A stretch of DNA of 64,000 bases from Nitzschia sp. pyKryTriq1 (GCA_956465555.1 OY101122.1:321001-385000); one strand, 5' to 3'; shown: positions 38,029-48,822, counted from the stretch's first letter. Program-made: numbers and translations. Notes: a model not told the origin generated them from the sequence alone.

Positions 38029-40272
38029 TTATACGCCCATGGCCAAGGCATTCCGCTCGGACCGGACCTGATTGCAAATGATGGCCAAGACAACATGCAA
38101 TGCCAAGTCCGAGTCTTTGGCCAAGTGTAATTCTACTTTGTGAACCGTCACGGAATTTTTCCAGGACCAATATCCGACCAAGGGTTCGGGTGATGTCTTG
38201 TTAGAACTAAAATTTGTCGACGATGGAGGCAGCTTCTTACTATCGCCCTGCTGGGCTTCTTCTTGATTTGGCAATGCTTCTTGTTGGTTGAAAGACAATG
38301 GCGACATTGTCACAGCAGGAGGAACGAAATCCTCAGATGGATTATCAACGCGGTCTGGCTTAATCGGCGCGGCCGCCACCAACTCTTCCAAGGGCAATCC
38401 TGCTAGAGCCGTTTCGGTTTGTTCCCATTCGGTCTCTTTTTGTTTGGCACCGTCTTTCCTGCTGTTTGGTGACCATGGGTGTCGCTCCTTGGATGACGGG
38501 GGCCCTCCACTACCATACCCAAACCAGGATTTGATACTGTTGGCGGTAGAGTTTTGTTGTCTTTGCTTTTCCATGATATCGGACAAGGACGCTTCCAATT
38601 CATTTTGGTAACTTTCAGTACCTCCCAGGGGTGCTGGAGAATCCAGCGTTAGTGGCGGCTTGGAAGGGAGAGAAATGTGTGATCGTTCGGCCACAGCTGT
38701 CGACAGATCATCCTGTTCTTCCACTGAAAGTTGTGAAGATTGTTGACTCCGGTCCTCTTCTTGAAGTGCCAACAAAAAGGGATTAATGTTGTTGCTGTCT
38801 AGCGTAGTACTAGTATCTTCATGTTTATCTTCGTCTTGCTGCTGCGCTTGTTGAACATCCCATTGTAGAAGTCGTTTGACACGATCCTTGGCGATCAATG
38901 CTGTTTGATGATTCCCAACGATTTTATTGTAAATTTCTTGACATTCCAACAAGGGCCCATCCAAATCAATAACTCCTTGCATAGCTCGTCGATAAGCGGC
39001 CTTTCGTCGTATTTCCTGGGCGGGCCAATCCAGAGGTGGTTGGATACTCGTAGTGCCTTCATCTTCTTGTTGGTCATTGCCGTTTGTTGTCGGAAAGGAA
39101 CTACCAAATAATCGGGACGAAACATATCGAGTCAGATCGGAAGGGGTCGTTGTCATTGTTATCGCAGGATTAGAGAGGTTCATTTCTCCATCACCAGAGG
39201 GCGTCCCCTGGGCTGCCAGAAGGGCTCTGGTGGCACGAAGATCAAAACTGGAAGGATCGTGCCAGGACGAGTCAGGAGAAGAATAATTTTTGGAAGAGGA
39301 TGGACCACAATTGCTGCTGCACGAGTCCACTGCTTTGGAGAGTATTTGCTTTGCTTTCTCGGCACTCGATGTCTTCTTGGATATTGTTATGGAACGACCG
39401 GCTGTTTCTGGCAAGGATTCCGACGACTGTGAAGATGAAGAAGAGTCGGCAATACTGGTCCGTGTTTCCTGCCTTCGTCGAAAAGCTACCATTTCGGCTG
39501 CCGTCAATAATTCATCATGACTGTCCGAGCTGATCGTTCGAACGATGCTGGGTCGAGAGTCTTGTTCTTTGTTCTGCTGCTCGTCGTCTATTGTCCATCT
39601 CGTTTTGGTCTCCCCCGTATGACGAAGCTCTTCACTCCCATCACCATCAATCGTCATATCATCCACCGAAGGCTCTAAATGAAACAGATATTCAATCGAT
39701 GGTGGCCCATATCGAGCCACCACAGCCACATATCGCGACCAAGATATTGTGATACATGCCGACTTGTACCATAGTTCACTCGAGGGAAGACGGCTCTCAT
39801 TATCACGACCAGGAGCAGCATCCTCGATATTCCCCGCCGGTCGTTGACCTGGAAAACAGGGCGTTTGATAGCGAAAGACCACCCATGTCCGACGCGCCAA
39901 ATCCGAACGGACTCGCAAGAGTAACTCCAAACCTCCCTCCTCGTTTTTACTGGTGGTGCTGGGTCGCCAAACATCAAACCACGCCAACGTGCCTGGAACC
40001 GCTCGTGTCGTGTACAAGATGACAGGATTCTGATTATGATTCCCATTCGGAGAACTACCATTCGTAGCAGTAGTAGTATTATTATTGTTATTAGTATTGG
40101 TCCCCACAATATCAAATTCTCGCTGATTCATCGTCAAGGAACGCTTGATCAAGTGAAAGGTTTGATACCGTGAGGTAGGAAGGGCTCCATCGACCGTTTC
40201 TTCGGTTTGGGTCAATCCACCCGACGCACGAGTCCAGTCCGTCGCCTCGAATTTGGACGTGCCTCCTCCCAT
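38029..40272 (-). CDS. N-myristoylated LURP-one/tubby-like protein with long disordered insert
   Basis: 747 residues, ATG start. The N-terminus MGGGTSK fits the N-myristoylation signal (Gly2, Ser6), so the protein is probably membrane-tethered. Residues about 38-200 look like the first part of a LURP-one-related (tubby C-terminal-like) beta barrel: YQTFHLIKRSLTMNQREFDI, VILYTTRAVPGTLAWFDVW, RTWVVFRYQTPCF, ACITISWSRYVAVVARYG. The last 50 residues (GYWSWKNSVTVHKVELHLA, LALHVVLAIICNQVRSE) look like the final strand and helix of the same fold. Between them lie about 490 disordered residues rich in Ser, Asp and Gln, with a helical patch near residues 425-470 (WPAQEIRRKAAYRRAMQGV). LURP-one proteins bind membranes, and some act in phospholipid scrambling or defence; a membrane adaptor role is inferred. 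The fold call rests on pattern only. Confidence 0.72.
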   Translation of the reverse strand: MGGGTSKFEATDWTRASGGLTQTEETVDGALPTSRYQTFHLIKRSLTMNQREFDIVGTNTNNNNNTTTATNGSSPNGNHNQNPVILYTTRAVPGTLAWFDVWRPSTTSKNEEGGLELLLRVRSDLARRTWVVFRYQTPCFPGQRPAGNIEDAAPGRDNESRLPSSELWYKSACITISWSRYVAVVARYGPPSIEYLFHLEPSVDDMTIDGDGSEELRHTGETKTRWTIDDEQQNKEQDSRPSIVRTISSDSHDELLTAAEMVAFRRRQETRTSIADSSSSSQSSESLPETAGRSITISKKTSSAEKAKQILSKAVDSCSSNCGPSSSKNYSSPDSSWHDPSSFDLRATRALLAAQGTPSGDGEMNLSNPAITMTTTPSDLTRYVSSRLFGSSFPTTNGNDQQEDEGTTSIQPPLDWPAQEIRRKAAYRRAMQGVIDLDGPLLECQEIYNKIVGNHQTALIAKDRVKRLLQWDVQQAQQQDEDKHEDTSTTLDSNNINPFLLALQEEDRSQQSSQLSVEEQDDLSTAVAERSHISLPSKPPLTLDSPAPLGGTESYQNELEASLSDIMEKQRQQNSTANSIKSWFGYGSGGPPSSKERHPWSPNSRKDGAKQKETEWEQTETALAGLPLEELVAAAPIKPDRVDNPSEDFVPPAVTMSPLSFNQQEALPNQEEAQQGDSKKLPPSSTNFSSNKTSPEPLVGYWSWKNSVTVHKVELHLAKDSDLALHVVLAIICNQVRSERNALAMGV

Positions 40273-42073
40273 GATGCGCTATGGTGTTTGGGAACACAAT
40301 CACAATGATAGGAAAGTCGGATACGTAGGCGGTTCCTCCCTTTCCTTGGTTCGTCTGTTTTGTCTGTTGTGAAAAGAAGCGTGCTTCTCAGCGCATAGTA
40401 TAATAGACTATGTGCTCGCTCCTCCTACTATCAACTGCTTTTCTTATGATTCTCGCATTGCTCGACTTCGTTTTTTTTCCGCTTCTCGTCGACGCGTCCG
40501 TCCACCAGGGCGTCGTTTGATTGTTCAGTCGAAGAAGTCAGTCGCGCGCATACAGGCCCTTTTATTTCCCCCCGCGACAGAGAAATAATTAAAAACTAGC
40601 TGAGTACCAAATAACTAGCAATTCACCGTGATTTCGCGAATCACAGGAACTCCTTTGTTTCCATAGACATTTATTACCATAGATATTGGTATTTGGGCTT
40701 CTCAAACACTGCGAAACAACATATCCAAAAACCTATAGAAACGAAGCACTTTCTGTGTTTCGTGAAATCCCGGTGAATTTACTAGTGATGTGGTACTATT
40801 CTAGTTTTTTGTGGCTTTTTCGCGTAGGTTTTACAACAGGGATTTCGGGTACCATCAGCTAGTAGTAATAGTAGTAGTAGTAGAGTACTCGTACCGTAGG
40901 ACAGTGTAGCCGATGTTTCCTTGTACAGTGCGGGTACGGTATGGTACAGTACTACTCGTTCGTATTCCCACCGACCGGCACAAGAGTATAGTACAACAAT
41001 TACCTCGCTTGTTGCGTTTGTCGGTGCTTCCCGATGATTTACGAGGTAAGGAGAAGCAAGGGAGAGAAAGGGCTATATTATTGAGGGCTTCTTTTGCCGT
41101 TCCTGACTAAAATGATATGCCTGCAAATGATGTTGTCTTTTGAAGGGCCTTTTAGGTACCTTTAAATGTGCGTGCTTTCAGTCGAGATGTTTGTGGGATG
41201 ATCATCGGTCGGTATTGTTGTCGCTCGAGCAAGAAAGGAACTCTCCGAAACTCTCAGTTGCAGACATACAAGACAAAAAAATTGTAGTTTCGCCGTGGTT
41301 TCCATTCGTCTGTGGCCGGCGGCTGGAATGACAAAAAGTCAAACCCAGACAAACCATCCCACCAATAAGCATTCCACACCATCACCAGCTTGCAACTTTC
41401 GGAGGAGTTGGAGGAGTTTTCATCCTCCTCCAATAGCGCAGCGGTTCTCCATGGACTTGTTGTACTGATGAATCCTTGGGTCGTGCTTACGGACATCATG
41501 CAGCCATAATTTATAATCCCGAAAAGCGATTGATGACTCAGAAGTCTCTGCTGCTTTTGTAGAAGTAATAGTAGCCACGTTGTTTGTGGAAGAGGAGGAG
41601 GATCGTCGCTAGCTTTAACTCCATGCAAACAAAGTCGGCAAGACCAGGTACCAAATGATTTAGTTGTGCTGTCTTTGCACTTCTATGCGTCTCCTTTCCG
41701 CATTATTTCCACCATGCTGTTTCGTCAAAATTCATTCCCGTAGTCCCACCAGTAGTGGTAGTACTAGCAGCGCTCTTTGAAAGAATGATGACAGCGGCAG
41801 CGCATGTGCCGGGGTACTAGCACTCTCTCCCGCAGAACATTGACGACGATCCTGGAGGGGGGAAAAATCTCTCGCTCTATTAGTAGAGCAGTAAGAATGA
41901 GTACATCGATGATTGAGTTTCGGCAGAATTTTTCTAGTAATTATATTTGGCATCGTTTCAGCAGGCCATGTTCCTGTCTACTACTAGTAGAGATTGTTAG
42001 CAAACAACTCGTCGTCTTGTGTTTGGTGCTTCTTGACATATCCTGCTGGTGGTGGTGCTCCAGAGGATGGTTG
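40273..42073. other. Intergenic, 1.8 kb, with a foldback element
   Basis: No solid gene. An AGCGCATAGTATAATAGACT / ATGTGCT hairpin lies at 40388-40415, 120 bases upstream of the LURP-one start. The foldback element is at 40614-40785. A minus ORF at 41254-41628 lacks an ATG for most of its length and I do not trust it. TAGTAG words are frequent at 40860-40885 and 41740-41770. Confidence 0.5.
40614..40785. mobile_element. Foldback/MITE-like element with about 55-bp inverted arms
   Basis: The left arm at about 40614-40668 (starting ACTAGCAATTCACCGTGATT and passing TTCGCGAATCACAGG) pairs with the right arm at about 40731-40785 (TTCTGTGTTTCGTGAAATCC, then CGGTGAATTTACTAGT). The match is roughly 80% by eye over the whole arm, with a 62-bp AT-rich loop. 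There is no coding sequence. The size and structure fit a miniature inverted-repeat element; no clear target-site duplication was seen. Confidence 0.65.
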
Positions 42074-42229
42074 CTACTCCTGGGGCGTGAGCTGTTCGTC
42101 TGGATAGGACTCTTCGATACGAGGGTCGAAGCCATATTCTTCGAGTTTTGTTCCACCAGGTGGAACACCGGAACTGTCACATAACCACTTAGCCGTTTTA
42201 TTTTGCTGCAGTGATGGGGAAATCGTCAT
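42074..42229 (-). CDS. Short coding-like ORF, possible exon
   Basis: 51 codons from an ATG on the minus strand. The part WLCDSSGVPPGGTKLEEYG followed by FDPRIEESYPDEQLTPQE reads like conserved protein. It lies 27 bp downstream of the 78-residue ORF at 42257-42493 in the same direction, so the two may be exons of one gene, but I could not find a convincing splice pair that joins them. Function unknown. Confidence 0.35.
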   Translation of the reverse strand: MTISPSLQQNKTAKWLCDSSGVPPGGTKLEEYGFDPRIEESYPDEQLTPQE

Positions 42230-42256
42230 GATGCGGCGGTCCGAGGTAGTAGCTCT

Positions 42257-42493
42257 TCATTGACTCGACAAGAAGGCACTGGAGGGGGAAAAGACTGATT
42301 CCTCTTCGCCCTCGTTCAAGATATCGAGAACATCATCAATGATACTGAGAAGAAGATTTTTATCGTACCCACACTTGTTCGTCGGCGGTGCTGGTGCTTC
42401 AGCAGACGGAAGACCGAGGGCCATCATATACGAGGCGGAGTTGATGGTGATGGGCTGGGTGCGGGCGGTGGCGGTACTCTTGTTGAAAGACAT
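42257..42493 (-). CDS. Small hypothetical protein
   Basis: 78-residue ATG ORF. ASYMMALGLPSAEAPAPPTN is followed by a helix LLLSIIDDVLDILNEGEEE. The balanced composition and lack of repeats suggest a real product or first exon. Not recognised; see the adjacent ORF at 42074-42229. Confidence 0.4.
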   Translation of the reverse strand: MSFNKSTATARTQPITINSASYMMALGLPSAEAPAPPTNKCGYDKNLLLSIIDDVLDILNEGEEESVFSPSSAFLSSQ

Positions 42494-44039
42494 GACTTCT
42501 AAAATAATTGTTCTTGCGATCGTTGTTGTTTGTTTTCAAGATGAGCTTCTTCAAATTTGTGAGAATATAATGCGGAGCGAAATTAAGGGACGCTAGAGTA
42601 GGAGTAGACAAAATAATTTTGCTCGGGATGCAGTCGGCAAAACATTGATAAACGGTACCAGGTAGTGGCACTACAGTGCCAGTACTGTCTTAATCCGTAC
42701 ACGTTCCACCCCGGCACAAAATGTCGGGGCGAAGAAGGACCTTCTTTCCTCCGTCGGTGTTTTCCGATTTAAGGGAGATAGCGGAATGATAGCGATATTT
42801 TTTCCTGCGTCTAAATGCATGGTTTTTATTTTAAATGGCCTTGTGGCCAGACGCTACTCGTACAGTAGTTGTAGTGGTAGCGAATGAATCATCAGTTGTC
42901 AGTCAGCCGGCCATTCGATCAAAGGACCGGGGAGATAAAAGAGACAAAATTATGTCATATGCCTTGATAAGAACAAGTTTCGCCGTGATTGCTATTTGTA
43001 ACGGGAATGACAAAGAGTTGAAACATCCGCCGTCCACCATTGCATGTATTCCGTCGCTTGAAGTAATATAGCAGATCGTGGATACTCATGTAGTAAAGTA
43101 GTAGTAGTACTTGTCTACTACTTCGACTTGTCTACGGCTGGTTGTTCGGACTTTTGAGTCTCCTCGTACAGTAATACTGTCGATAGTACAAGAAGTAAAC
43201 TACCTTCTTGTACTCCAGCTCGCAGATGCTCTGGAGAAGCGAATCAAATCCATTTTATCCTGGAACTCGTCTCTCTTGCAATACCCGGGGGTTCAGTAGT
43301 ACTGTATGGTCTACTATTTTTGTCGTATTTGCAGCTCCCGCTGTTTCGGCAAGAGAGGAGAGGCTTCTACGACCAATACTAGCATCCTTGTTGCTCTTGC
43401 TGCGTCGGGGGTAGAGTAGTACTAGTAGTCGTAAAACGCCTGTAGTCGTATATTGAAGGGTGGTTGTCTACCGCTCTACCACTCTCTACTCTACTAGATT
43501 CCATGATCATCTCCTGTAGTTCAATACTAGAAGTTCCTACTACTAGCTGACCGCGTGTCACTACTACTATTCGTAGCGTCCTAGAGTACGTCCTCTAGAG
43601 TACTAGTAGGTCTCAGTGATGAATGTCGTGAATGGGGTATTCTCGTAACCAACTCCCTCTGATCCATAGCTTCTTCGATGACAACTCGTCCTCGCACAGC
43701 TGGGTTCAGTTTCTGGTCCGAATTCTCGACCGGTGGTGACTATTCATTGATTCATTGATTCATTGATTCTCGTTTTGTTTCAATTCCTTTGAGAGAGAAA
43801 CGACAGGAAGGCCTCCTACCAGAAACACGCCGCCGCCACCTGCTGCCAAGAAGCAAGGAGCAAAAATATCATAATACTTTCTAGGCCACCAATAATCCTA
43901 CTGCAGCAGAGCTCCATCGTTGTCTTGTGTATGTTTCCTTTTTTCTGTCTCTCTACTGGTGTTGAGAAGAGGAAAGGAAAGGAAAGGAAAGGCCGGCAGT
44001 TCACTACGGCTTCTGGTGCTGCAAGACCGCCAGTACTCC
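42494..44039. other. Intergenic, 1.5 kb, TAGTAG-rich
   Basis: No gene supported. The stretch at 43080-43620 is packed with TAGTAC, TACTAG and CTACTACT words. TCATTGAT is repeated near 43744-43768, and GGAAA runs occur near 43970-43991. Confidence 0.5.
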
Positions 44040-44918
44040 TCACTTTCCCTTTCCCGAAAATCTTCCCACCACAGGTCGAAACCATTTCCGTGGAGCAAAT
44101 ACCATGGGTTCGTCTTGTATGGGATCAGAAACTACTATCACTCCTCTTTGTTGTTTGCGATCATCAATTCCCGACGACGACAACGGTACTAGTGAATGTC
44201 GGACGATGGATCCTTGTAAAAGCTTGGCAGCATCTCCAAAGGGATTCAAATGAAGTTGTGCCGTAAAGGTATATTCGACCGATCCACTCGCATCCGCAAG
44301 AGTAAACCAAAGTCCCCACGGATGGACTTCCCAACAACCAATTCCTACCACATCACTGCTGCTGCTTCGGGCCCGACAATATCCCGTCTCCGTATCGAAA
44401 TCCACCGTGAGATTGCTCGGAAGTGTCTTGTCCCATTTTCCCGTCCATTGGACCTGTAGCGACCAAGAGGGAGTGCGCATGGGATGTTGGGGAAGAGTCG
44501 TCGTCTCCACTATTGTTGTCGTGTCCGCAACTCTGCTAGTAGAAGGCATCCATGTTGGTTCATCATCCGTCATTCGACCGTGCCATACGAGTCTTCGGGC
44601 CGGTTTGGGCGGAGTGGACCAGGCTGGATCCAAATCGAATTGGGTCACGGGAGGCCGCATTTCGTACCAAATATCCTCATTATCAGTGCTGCTGCTGCTT
44701 TTGCCGCCGCCCAAGGAAAAAGAGGGTAGAAATGCTCCTGCTGCTGCAGGTCGAGACCGATTTGGTTGTCTTCGCCGCGATGAAAGCGTTCTCTCAGCAT
44801 GATGGTGAGTGGATCGTTCGAACGTGTCGTCCTCGGCCATCACATGGATTGGGTTCGCCAGCATAACTGCCGACACGAAGAGAGCTGCTGCCAGGAAGAA
44901 ATTGAAAGGCTTTGTCAT
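44040..44918 (-). CDS. Secreted or ER-targeted hypothetical protein
   Basis: 292 residues from an ATG. A clear signal peptide (NFFLAAALFVSAVMLANPIH, cleavage likely after VMAE or nearby) is followed by a Ser/Arg linker. A globular C-terminal region of mixed beta character starts near residue 150: SLQVQWTGKWDKTLPSNLTV, CWEVHPWGLWFTLADASGSV, YTFTAQLHLNPFG, FAPRKWFRPVVGRFSGKG. The Trp-rich beta pattern and the closing WFRPVVG-F-GKG are reminiscent of conserved diatom hypothetical proteins, but I cannot assign a function. The reading ends at GKGK-stop where a GTGAGG follows, so a further exon downstream is possible. Confidence 0.7.
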   Translation of the reverse strand: MTKPFNFFLAAALFVSAVMLANPIHVMAEDDTFERSTHHHAERTLSSRRRQPNRSRPAAAGAFLPSFSLGGGKSSSSTDNEDIWYEMRPPVTQFDLDPAWSTPPKPARRLVWHGRMTDDEPTWMPSTSRVADTTTIVETTTLPQHPMRTPSWSLQVQWTGKWDKTLPSNLTVDFDTETGYCRARSSSSDVVGIGCWEVHPWGLWFTLADASGSVEYTFTAQLHLNPFGDAAKLLQGSIVRHSLVPLSSSGIDDRKQQRGVIVVSDPIQDEPMVFAPRKWFRPVVGRFSGKGK

Positions 44919-45589
44919 CTTGGAACGATATAGAGTTCAGCGGGGTTGATGTAATAAAAGATATTAGTGCACATACTCCTAGAGGCAGATAATATAATAT
45001 GTTGGATATGCGTTATGATCATATCGTTCATCGTCGATCGATGAATTCGGGAAACGCGGGACGCGTGGCGATCTCGTCGCGATCTCTTTCGCGTGTCGCA
45101 TTTTTTTTGGTTCTTGATATTCCTGTCTGTACGCTGTACGCAATAAAATGGACCCATTGGACCCAGCGCCGGCCGGTCGCTCTCTCCCGCGGGTCTCTTC
45201 ACAAAATAGGTGTCGTCTCGTGAAACTCCCAACGACTTTTACTTGCTGTTACATAGTCTACTGTGTAGCAAACCTGGATCCAAATGATGTGAGGAAAGTT
45301 CCTCAAGACGATCCCAGATGCTTCAAAGAACGTTCCTCAACTGTCTCCACAAGAGGTATTCGAGGAGAGGCTCCTTGCTGGCATTGCACATGGCTTCCAA
45401 TCGAGGAGTTTCTCTTCATTCTGTCGTCGACGGCGGTTCCCATTGAAAACTCCAAACAATAAAACAAGTGCATTTCGTCCACAAGTCCAACATTAGTAGG
45501 ATTTTGACTCGTAATAGATTCGCTATTACTTGTATCGTTACATAAACATATTGCTTCGGGTATGCTTTCAAGACTCCTCAGGATTAAGT
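44919..45589. other. Divergent promoter region
   Basis: No gene. Contains ATCGATCGATGAATTC near 45030 and a GCG-rich patch near 45056-45085. It serves two outward-facing genes. Confidence 0.5.
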
Positions 45590-46582
45590 ATGAACAGTAT
45601 TCGTATTGGGCCGAGCGACATTTTGATCGACTTGGATGATGACGAGACGCGGCCACCGGGCCCCAAAAGCGATGATGCGGCAGTGGGCGGAAGTGGTTTC
45701 TCTTTTGAAGATGAATCAGCATCATCAACATCGCTGGATTGTCGCCATTCCATGGCAAGATACTATTTGAAAGAAGGGGATGATACATCCGAGCACAGCA
45801 GCCTTGGTACGTCCTGTCCACCTAAAATATCCGGGTTCCAACAGTGAAGAGCTGTCAACAAGACGCTCTATCTCACATCTATCCAATTCAATTCTTCTTC
45901 TCTTCCAGATGACTCGGTCAATGGATCCACTCTGACAACGAGAGTCTGCAACTCGGCAACGAAGCTCAAGAATCCTTCTTTGGTTTTGTTGAAGAAAAAC
46001 GTGACCTTGAATATCGATAGGAGCAGCAGCAGCAGCAGCAGCGAGAAGAGTTATCCGCTGTGCGGTGACGATTCTCCCAGCTGCTCCAGCGAATACCAAA
46101 TCCAGTCGCCGTCGTTGCATACACTACTCGATGATACCGGAGGCGCCACGCTATATGATACTTCGAGTGGTGGTGGTCAAAGAGCAGGGTCCAGCCAGGA
46201 GCATCCACCAAGGACACTATTTCATCACGAACACTCGCAAGAGAACATCACAAAGGAATCGGCACAAGAGAGCGGATCACCTGCTGTGGCTAGAAACAGT
46301 ATCCATGCAGTCCATCGCCGAACCATGACTGCCGATGAGAGTCCCCCATCCTGGTCTCGCCGCAAACTGTTCTTTCCTCGGCGTCGTCCTGCCACTCCAC
46401 CCAAACGATCTTCCGCCAACAAGAGCAGAGATAGCAGCAGTCCAAGTAGTAGCAGTAGTCGGAAGAAGAGCCCTTTGAAGGATTCCTCGATTCGTAGTCG
46501 AAATTCGTATCCTCCCCAGGCAGCGAGCCCTGCCCATGCCCAGCATCGTCGAACCAATCAACCTCCCGCGACTCCCAAGTAG
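45590..46582 (+). CDS. Ser-rich disordered protein of unknown function (two exons)
   Basis: Exons 45590-45806 and 45909-46582; the 102-bp intron (CCTTG|GTACGT, TTCCAG|ATGACT) is phase 1. The product has 296 residues. The N-terminus is acidic (DILIDLDDDETRPPGPKSDD), the middle is Ser-rich with a Ser run coded by AGC repeats near 46020, and the C-terminus is basic (WSRRKLFFPRRRPATPPKRS, KKSPLKDSSIRSRNSYPP). DDTSEHSSL around the splice site and the TP-K-R style recall the SEH-motif proteins, but the conserved blocks of that family are absent. No targeting signal. Unknown function. Confidence 0.68.
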
Positions 46583-46635
46583 TCCAACCATAAGATAGTA
46601 GCAGGGTCACACATTTTTTCTTGTTTGTTCATTCT

Positions 46636-48822
46636 TCATTCGTGTTGTTGTTCTCGGTACATGGGACTGCTCATGAAGAAACGATTTAGTTTTTGCATGG
46701 TCGATCGACTAGGTTCCGCCTCGGTTCGATCTTGCCGAATCAGTTGTAAGGAAATGCGAAGTCGTTCCTTGTTTGCCAATGGCTCGGACAGTGGTACCTG
46801 CTTTTGAGAATGGATCCATTGGAGGAATGTGCTGGTACCATCGTTGTTATCTTGTAACAATAATCGATCCACCAACGCTTTGGAAAGGCCGGAACGTTGA
46901 TAGGATTCTTCCTCGTCATCGTCGTTGTCATTGGACGACCCCAGCAGTTCTTGTAATTTCCACGATTCGAATTTGGGGTCCAAGTCGACTGGAAATGTCA
47001 ATGGACATGCCACACACATGAACGCCAAGACCATGGCCACGGATCGATCTTTTCCTTGATTGCAGTGGACCAAAACTCGTCGTCCTCGTCCTTGTACATG
47101 AAATATCAAAAAGGCCAAACCTACAGGCATCCAACGTTCCAATTCGGTACGATCTCGCTTTCCCTCGGCAACGGGCAATTGCAAATAATAACGTAGATCA
47201 TCATTGGACTGTTGTCGCGTTGATTCGTCCTCCACGCCGCCCTCCACCACCACTGTATTCATTCCATCATACTCGTGATCGGTGACATTGAGAATCGCAT
47301 CAAAATGTTCCCAGCAGTGGGGTGGTCGACCCGCTCTTCGACTGCCAATCCATAGGGATAGCTTCCCGATGCGATCCATGGTCCCTTCCTCTTGTGGATG
47401 TTGTTCTTGGTCTTGTGCTTGTGGAACTGCTGGGACTAGTTCTTCTTGCATCTTGGTGGACAAAATGAGCTGGGACACAGCTACAATCGCATCGATTCGC
47501 TTGTCGATGATATCGTCGTCGTCGTCGTCGTCGTCCACTGATAACAAATCGGGATCTGTTGTTGTTGTTGTTGTCAATTGCTTTTCATTTTGCCAAAAGA
47601 GTTCGGGTGTCAGCTTGCGGGCCCACGATTCTTCATCATCGGCGGCCCCGGACATGTAGTAAAACCCCGATTTTGTAGTTGTTGTGATTGTCGCTGTTTC
47701 TTCCTGATGATTGGCGGCAGGATGATGGTTTGGTTGTTGCTGTTGCTTTGATTGCTCATGCCACACAATTTGATTCTTTCCAGTCGCCTTATTCAAATTA
47801 TAGGTAGAGGGATTGACACAAGCAATCCAAAAATATCGGTCCTTGTCCTCCTTAATATTGTCCTTGGGAAACGTCGTATGAGTAGTGATGGTGCTGGGCG
47901 TGAGGAGGACCCATTCGTCCGATGATGTTGATGATGATGGTGGTGGTGATGATGATGATTCGGACGTGCTATTACCGATAGTATCGTGCGTGATGATCCA
48001 AATGGGTCGGAGTGGCTTGGTCAAACATTGTAACAAATGTGGGACATTGACAATGGCTTGACTTTGATACAATGATTCTACATGCTTATCCAGCAATACG
48101 TCGGAAATCGTTTCATGCTCTTGGGCCGAAACGAGAAAATCAGGAGTATAGAGCGATGTATCCCACCGAGCGAAGAAATCATCATCATCCTCATCATCCT
48201 CAGCAGCACTAGCATTCCCCCAAAGTCCTTGTAGTTGTTCTTTTCGATATCTTACGGCGATGCGATTCAATACACACGCCCAAATGGGAATCGTCCGAGC
48301 CAAACTGTCGGGCAAGACTTTGCGGATCGACGAATCCACGATGACAATACCTTGACACCCAGCACCAGCACCAGCAGTATCAGTATCAGTATCACAAGAA
48401 CTCATCAGTATATCCAACAGATGCAAATTGAGACGTTTGAAACTAAAATTCCAAGTATCCTTATGACCATCGGTAGATTTGAAATAGCAAGAGGATGATC
48501 TGCTGGTCGTGATTGTAGGAGGTGTTGGTGGTGGACAAACATACCAGCTTCCACAACGTTCATTGGGTAGAATTGGCCAGTTCCGGGTTGCGGGGGAAAT
48601 TTGGGATTCCAAAAATTCTCGAAACGAAGGTGCGGCGAGTCGTTGAGAGTCTCGATGAATCGATAAGAGTCGATGACGGGCCCGATTGGCGACCTGTTTC
48701 TTCTTCTTCTTCTTATGGGGTTGTTCTGTCTTCCTCGTTGTGTTCTTGTCGCTATTGGAAGATGATGAGGATGGTGCCTTGCTGGCGGAAGACGAGCTCA
48801 ATACGGCCTTGCTGCTCGGCAT
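46636..48822 (-). CDS. RIT1: Initiator tRNA ribosyl-phosphate transferase (Rit1 family)
   Basis: 728 residues from the ATG at 48822 (the frame is open a little further). Rit1 adds 2'-O-ribosyl phosphate to A64 of initiator tRNA-Met, keeping it out of elongation. The N-terminal domain has RLLSIHRDSQRL, LPNERCGSWYV, CYFKSTDGHKDTWNFSFKRL, GIVIVDSSIRKVLPDSLART and IPIWACVLNRI, all classic Rit1 blocks. The C-terminal phosphatase-like domain has RVLVHCNQGKDRSVAMVLAF near residue 580, with the Cys-x5-Arg-type loop (C-N-Q-G-K-D-R). Low-complexity inserts (His, Ser, Asp and Thr runs) make it longer than yeast Rit1 (about 510). The N-terminal 60 residues are Ser/Lys-rich. Confidence 0.93.
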   Translation of the reverse strand: MPSSKAVLSSSSASKAPSSSSSNSDKNTTRKTEQPHKKKKKKQVANRARHRLLSIHRDSQRLAAPSFREFLESQISPATRNWPILPNERCGSWYVCPPPTPPTITTSRSSSCYFKSTDGHKDTWNFSFKRLNLHLLDILMSSCDTDTDTAGAGAGCQGIVIVDSSIRKVLPDSLARTIPIWACVLNRIAVRYRKEQLQGLWGNASAAEDDEDDDDFFARWDTSLYTPDFLVSAQEHETISDVLLDKHVESLYQSQAIVNVPHLLQCLTKPLRPIWIITHDTIGNSTSESSSSPPPSSSTSSDEWVLLTPSTITTHTTFPKDNIKEDKDRYFWIACVNPSTYNLNKATGKNQIVWHEQSKQQQQPNHHPAANHQEETATITTTTKSGFYYMSGAADDEESWARKLTPELFWQNEKQLTTTTTTDPDLLSVDDDDDDDDIIDKRIDAIVAVSQLILSTKMQEELVPAVPQAQDQEQHPQEEGTMDRIGKLSLWIGSRRAGRPPHCWEHFDAILNVTDHEYDGMNTVVVEGGVEDESTRQQSNDDLRYYLQLPVAEGKRDRTELERWMPVGLAFLIFHVQGRGRRVLVHCNQGKDRSVAMVLAFMCVACPLTFPVDLDPKFESWKLQELLGSSNDNDDDEEESYQRSGLSKALVDRLLLQDNNDGTSTFLQWIHSQKQVPLSEPLANKERLRISLQLIRQDRTEAEPSRSTMQKLNRFFMSSPMYREQQHE

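Noticed and set aside
41254-41628. Minus-strand ORF of 124 codons
   Set aside because: It has no ATG until its last third, no recognisable motif, and lies in TAGTAG-rich DNA.
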